This document shows positions 61,157 to 64,000 of a stretch of 64,000 nt of DNA, piece after piece (within the stretch, counting starts at the first letter, position 1; each line of letters starts with the position of its first letter). The notes under the pieces were generated by a model. The model saw nothing but the letters and a program-made list of their open reading frames with translations. It had not been told where the DNA came from and searched no databases. The position numbers and the translations under genes were made by a program. This stretch comes from Paenibacillus sp. FSL R7-0345 (GTDB taxonomy: Bacteria > Bacillota > Bacilli > Paenibacillales > Paenibacillaceae), in the NCBI RefSeq assembly GCF_038595055.1, contig NZ_CP152002.1, positions 514,501 through 578,500 of the forward strand. Direction: 5' to 3'.

Positions 61157-61479
61157 TGCTCAACGGCCTCCTTGATGGCGTTACGGGTAATTTTCCAGTG
61201 GGAGGTGTTCCAGCTCACTTCGCTGCCGTCCAGCAGGAAAATCTGCGGGGATTCATGCTTGATGCCGAACTCCTCGGCAATCTGATTGGAGACCGGACGG
61301 TCCTCAATAACATGGACAATCGCTGCCGGTGTATCCGAGCTTTGAACATAAGCCTGGAACTCCTCATGCGCTTTGGCGCTGATCGGGCAGGTTGTGCTGT
61401 GCTTGAAAAGCAGTTTTTTGCCGGGTTGCCCGACATATTGGTGCAGTTCGTCAGAAGTATGCAGCTGTTGAATAGACAT
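61153..61479 (-). CDS. ytxJ: YtxJ/BrxC monothiol bacilliredoxin
   Basis: A 108-residue thioredoxin-fold protein of the YtxJ family (bacillithiol system redox-active protein, BrxC). The active site is STTCPISAKA with a single catalytic Cys (C-P-I-S), as expected for a monothiol bacilliredoxin. The cis-Pro region is HESPQIFLLDG. It removes bacillithiol from oxidised proteins (family knowledge), which implies that the organism makes bacillithiol. ATG 61479 follows GAGGGTGAT; the longer upstream frame lacks a ribosome site. Confidence 0.92.
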   Translation of the reverse strand: MSIQQLHTSDELHQYVGQPGKKLLFKHSTTCPISAKAHEEFQAYVQSSDTPAAIVHVIEDRPVSNQIAEEFGIKHESPQIFLLDGSEVSWNTSHWKITRNAIKEAVEQ

Positions 61480-61716
61480 CGATATCACCCTCCTGGGATA
61501 CAAAATTAGTAAGCAGTACTGCCGGTTAAACATAGCTGTTAACCTGTAACTATGATTGTAGCATAGTTAAAAATTAAAGCAAAAGAAAGCTTGCAGCATT
61601 CCGCTGCCGCCATCCGGGAGCTTCCGAACGTTGTAAAAACCTGGGGGGCGTGCTAAGGTGAGGGAGACAGGCTTTACGGTCAAAACAGCCTTGAAAGGAA
61701 AGAGGTGTGATCTCTG

Positions 61717-62358
61717 ATGCCAGAATTGAAAGCCCTTGCACTGGGCAGCTATACCGACGTGAAATATCATCCTTTTGCCGGAGTGGACGAGGAGTTTAAG
61801 GAGATTCTGTCGCCTGCCTTTACGGTTGAGCCTTCCGAGGATTTCGGGCTGCTGAACCCGCAGACACTGGCGGAATATTCGCTGGTTGTGTCTTACACGG
61901 AGTTCTCCGACCACAAAATTGCACCTGCCCACAGCGGGGCGCTGCTGTCATATGTAGCAGGTGGCGGCGGCCTGCTGGTTGTCCATAACGGCATCTCCAT
62001 GCAGCGTAATCAGGAGCTTGGTGTGATGCTGGGCGGACATTTTACCCATCACCCTGACTATACGGCGCTTGGAATCAATATTCCGGCGGCGGTCCGGGAG
62101 CATCCGATTGTCCAGGGGATTGAGGATTTTGTAATCGAGGACGAGCCGTACTACTTTGATATGCAGCCGTATTTTGAGACAACGGTGCTGGCGGAATATC
62201 TGCACGGGGGAGCGATGCGGCAGGCTGCCTGGTGCCACGAATTCGGGCTTGGACGGGTCGCCTACCTGATGCCGGGGCATCATCTGCCCTCTTTCTCAAG
62301 TGAACCGTTCCGCAAACTGATCAACAGAGGTGCCTTGTGGGCGGCCGGACAGTTGTAA
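61717..62358 (+). CDS. ThuA-like domain protein
   Basis: A 213-residue ThuA/trehalose-utilisation-type protein with a class I glutamine amidotransferase-like fold. Family features include an early VSYTEFSDH, GGGLLVVHNG, GGHFTHHPDYTALG and the EFGLGRVAYLMPGHH segment near the C-terminus. Such proteins occur in sugar-utilisation loci; the reaction is not established. AAAGAGGTGTG precedes ATG 61717. It is a single-gene unit with a bidirectional terminator downstream. Confidence 0.9.
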   Translation: MPELKALALGSYTDVKYHPFAGVDEEFKEILSPAFTVEPSEDFGLLNPQTLAEYSLVVSYTEFSDHKIAPAHSGALLSYVAGGGGLLVVHNGISMQRNQELGVMLGGHFTHHPDYTALGINIPAAVREHPIVQGIEDFVIEDEPYYFDMQPYFETTVLAEYLHGGAMRQAAWCHEFGLGRVAYLMPGHHLPSFSSEPFRKLINRGALWAAGQL

Positions 62359-62400
62359 TCCTACAGAGGTGACTTAAGCAGCAGAACTTAAAGCAAGGCA

Positions 62401-62446
62401 AAAAAAGCGGGAAACGCCATGTGGATCATGCGCTTCCCGCTTTTTT
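62401..62446. terminator. Bidirectional terminator between ThuA and CHAD genes
   Basis: AAAAAAGCGGGAA and TTCCCGCTTTTTT close a stem with inner CGC/GCG pairs; symmetric A/T runs let it serve both convergent genes. Confidence 0.9.
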
Positions 62447-62463
62447 GTGCAGATGAAGAAATA

Positions 62464-63375
62464 TTAAGCGTCGCTTGAAGCTGCACGGGGCTTCTCGGCA
62501 ACCGGTACAACCTCGTTATGATATAGCGCTTCCAGTACTTCGTTCTTCAGGCTGTCTGTGAACGCGCTCCAGGTTTTTTTGCCTACACCCAGCTCGTCTC
62601 GTCCGATGGACTGGAGGGTATCCAGCCAGACCCGTTTATCGTTGATAATCCCAAGCTGCTCCTGAATGTTCTTATAGTATTCTTCATGAGTATGAAATTT
62701 CTGATTAAGTGCAAAAGAGGCAGCATTCGCCGTATAGCGCAGCTCCTTGGCGGCAATTCTCAGGTCATGCAGCGCTTCAAAGGCTTCGGGGGATGTAGCG
62801 TCCGGCCCCTTGAACAGTGCCTTGCAGGTTTTTTTCTTCTGGTCGAAGGCTACCTCAAGCTCACGCATAACAACGTTGGCATCCTTTTTCAAGGTCAGAG
62901 ATTCCAGCGGCCCGGTGAGAAAATCGTTCCACAAGCCATCCAGCTCCTTCCCGGCCAGCTGCGGAAGCTCGGCTTCCAGCTTTTTGCGGTATTTTTTGCG
63001 CTGGTCCTTCTGGTGCTTGATAACAGCCTTCAGCAGTCCGGCCGTCTTGTCATCACCGTCTTTTTTGGCTACCTTGCGCCGTTCCTTGAACGATTCAATC
63101 AGCACGTCAGCATCCCGGACTTTACCGAGCCGCTTCTGGGCTTTTTTGAAATGGGAGTATAGCTCTCCGGCGCCAGAATGGTCAGGGTCAAGGATCGACA
63201 GCAGAGTCAGCAGCTTGCGGCTGTTCACTCTGGCCTGGTGGATATCCTCTTCCCCGAAGCCCTTCAGCACATCCTTGCTGTAATCACGGAAGTTGACATA
63301 GAGCTTGATCATCGCCTGCTCCCACTGCCGGGTTTTGTTCGTCTGCTTGTCGTTGGTCAGCTGGTCTACGGTCAT
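62464..63375 (-). CDS. CHAD domain protein
   Basis: A 303-residue helical, Lys/Arg-rich protein of the CHAD family, whose members bind polyphosphate through conserved histidines and basic residues. The early IHQARVNSRKLLTLLSIL, then KKAQKRLGKVRDADV and the mid-C-terminal LHDLRIAAKELRYTANA carry the H-x3-(K/R) pattern of each CHAD half. No CYTH phosphatase gene is adjacent. It is read from ATG 63375 toward the ThuA gene. Confidence 0.9.
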   Translation of the reverse strand: MTVDQLTNDKQTNKTRQWEQAMIKLYVNFRDYSKDVLKGFGEEDIHQARVNSRKLLTLLSILDPDHSGAGELYSHFKKAQKRLGKVRDADVLIESFKERRKVAKKDGDDKTAGLLKAVIKHQKDQRKKYRKKLEAELPQLAGKELDGLWNDFLTGPLESLTLKKDANVVMRELEVAFDQKKKTCKALFKGPDATSPEAFEALHDLRIAAKELRYTANAASFALNQKFHTHEEYYKNIQEQLGIINDKRVWLDTLQSIGRDELGVGKKTWSAFTDSLKNEVLEALYHNEVVPVAEKPRAASSDA

Positions 63376-63631
63376 GCGGCATCACTCCTATATGTGGTGT
63401 ATTGCTATTGCATGAGTTTCGGCACATCCTTCGTTCAATACTGGGACGATCTTCCTTGCTATAAGGATAACGGTTGCCGGGGCTGATTTCAAATGACTTT
63501 GCCGCTCTTTTATGCATACGGTCAGGGGATGGGTTACAATGGAGCAAACTCCGGTTTCCCGGAAGCAAGACTCAGGGACTGACGGACTTGCGGCGTGTTA
63601 ACTAATTATCAACGGAAGAGGGGAAACATCA

Positions 63632-64000
63632 GTGGTTTCATATGAAAATGGGGGTTTGCTGGACAAGCTTTTTGAAGGGCAGGAACGCAGAACAGCGAGT
63701 ACACTTCCGGCAAAAATGGTGCTGTTCGAGCATCCGGCCGAAGAGCTGACCGCTGCAGAAGCGGAGGATATGCTCATCCCGTTCGCGTTCGAGGAGGCGC
63801 TGTGCCGGGATATCGGAGCCGGGCTGGTTCCGCCGTGCCTCCATATCTGGAGCCATCCCGGCGGGGTGGCGCTCGGGCTGCGGGACAGCAGGCTGCCTCA
63901 TGCGGCGGCAGCGATGGCCGGGCTGGAGCAGGCCGGCTACGCCGCGGCCGTCCGCCATTCCGGCGGGGCGGCCGTGCCGCTCGACACAGGCATTGTGAAT
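63632..64000 (+). CDS. Lipoate-protein ligase / octanoyltransferase family protein, cut by window end
   Basis: The first 123 codons of a biotin/lipoate A/B-type transferase. GTG 63632 follows GAAGAGGGGAAAC. The substrate-site motif RHSGGAAVPLDTGIVN corresponds to the family's RR(S/T)GGGAV-x-(H/L)D-x-G-x-x-N. The less canonical form and N-terminal extension (GGLLDKLFEGQERR) resemble LipL, which moves octanoyl groups from GcvH to E2 subunits, more than LplA. The C-terminus is outside the window. Confidence 0.8.
   Translation, partial: MVSYENGGLLDKLFEGQERRTASTLPAKMVLFEHPAEELTAAEAEDMLIPFAFEEALCRDIGAGLVPPCLHIWSHPGGVALGLRDSRLPHAAAAMAGLEQAGYAAAVRHSGGAAVPLDTGIVN

Overview
The window looks like a chromosomal segment of a Gram-positive Bacillota, most probably Paenibacillus or a close relative. 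The signs are moderate GC, strong AGGAGG-type ribosome sites, TTG/GTG starts, a caa3 oxidase with CtaG, a bacilliredoxin (YtxJ/BrxC), a two-subunit heptaprenyl diphosphate synthase, an LPxTG surface protein, a copper-amine-oxidase-type stalk domain, and palindromic intergenic repeats. No rRNA, tRNA, phage, insertion sequence or CRISPR array was seen.

Layout. 1-3.4 kb: nrdI-nrdE-nrdF (class Ib ribonucleotide reductase, minus strand) behind a promoter with two NrdR-like boxes. 3.7-6.1 kb: a tandem esterase and two tiny membrane-peptide genes, one behind an FNR/Rex-type box. 6.3-8.5 kb: a c-di-GMP-I riboswitch with terminator in front of an LPQTG surface protein with a long Thr-Pro stalk. 8.7-11.7 kb: an alpha/beta hydrolase and a membrane HD-GYP phosphodiesterase. 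11.9-25.2 kb: the centrepiece, a locus matching flavin-based extracellular electron transfer (FLEET, first described in Listeria). One plus-strand operon carries eetA, eetB, a full ECF energy module (two ATPases and EcfT) and a U32 Fe-S protein. A second carries an aminotransferase and a UbiA-type prenyltransferase. A minus-strand operon carries pplA (flavinylated lipoprotein), ndh2 with a membrane tail, and both heptaprenyl diphosphate synthase subunits. GTGA-N6-TCAC boxes precede the pplA operon and the aminotransferase operon. A 1-kb block of repeats, including 27 heptamers able to form G-quadruplexes, lies where the last two operons converge.

25.7-34 kb: CsbD, a small unknown, a LytS-type sensor kinase, an MFS transporter, an NAD(P)-binding protein, RidA, a TspO-like membrane protein and a GH31 glycosidase. 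34-46 kb: an SNF2 helicase with an unknown partner, a small alarmone synthetase, a zinc-ribbon protein, a TrmB regulator, xanthine phosphoribosyltransferase, a lipid kinase, a DUF4870 protein, a serine hydrolase and a small gene with a long leader. 46.4-51.9 kb: caa3 oxidase ctaCDEF, ctaG and a DUF420 gene, behind a strong promoter with cre-like sites. 52-52.4 kb: five 52-bp tandem repeats. 52.7-58.3 kb: an MBL hydrolase and a YtrA-type GntR/ABC operon with a clear operator. 58.4-64 kb: a TraB-like secreted protein, a c-di-AMP (ydaO) riboswitch in front of an unknown 135-residue protein, a glutaredoxin-like/YtxJ pair, a ThuA protein, a CHAD protein and the start of a lipoate/octanoyl transferase.

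Taken together, the segment pairs an aerobic terminal oxidase with an apparently low-oxygen-controlled electron export route. It also has two second-messenger riboswitches (c-di-GMP and c-di-AMP), a predicted c-di-GMP phosphodiesterase and an alarmone synthetase. All functional statements rest on motif recognition by eye; no database search was run.
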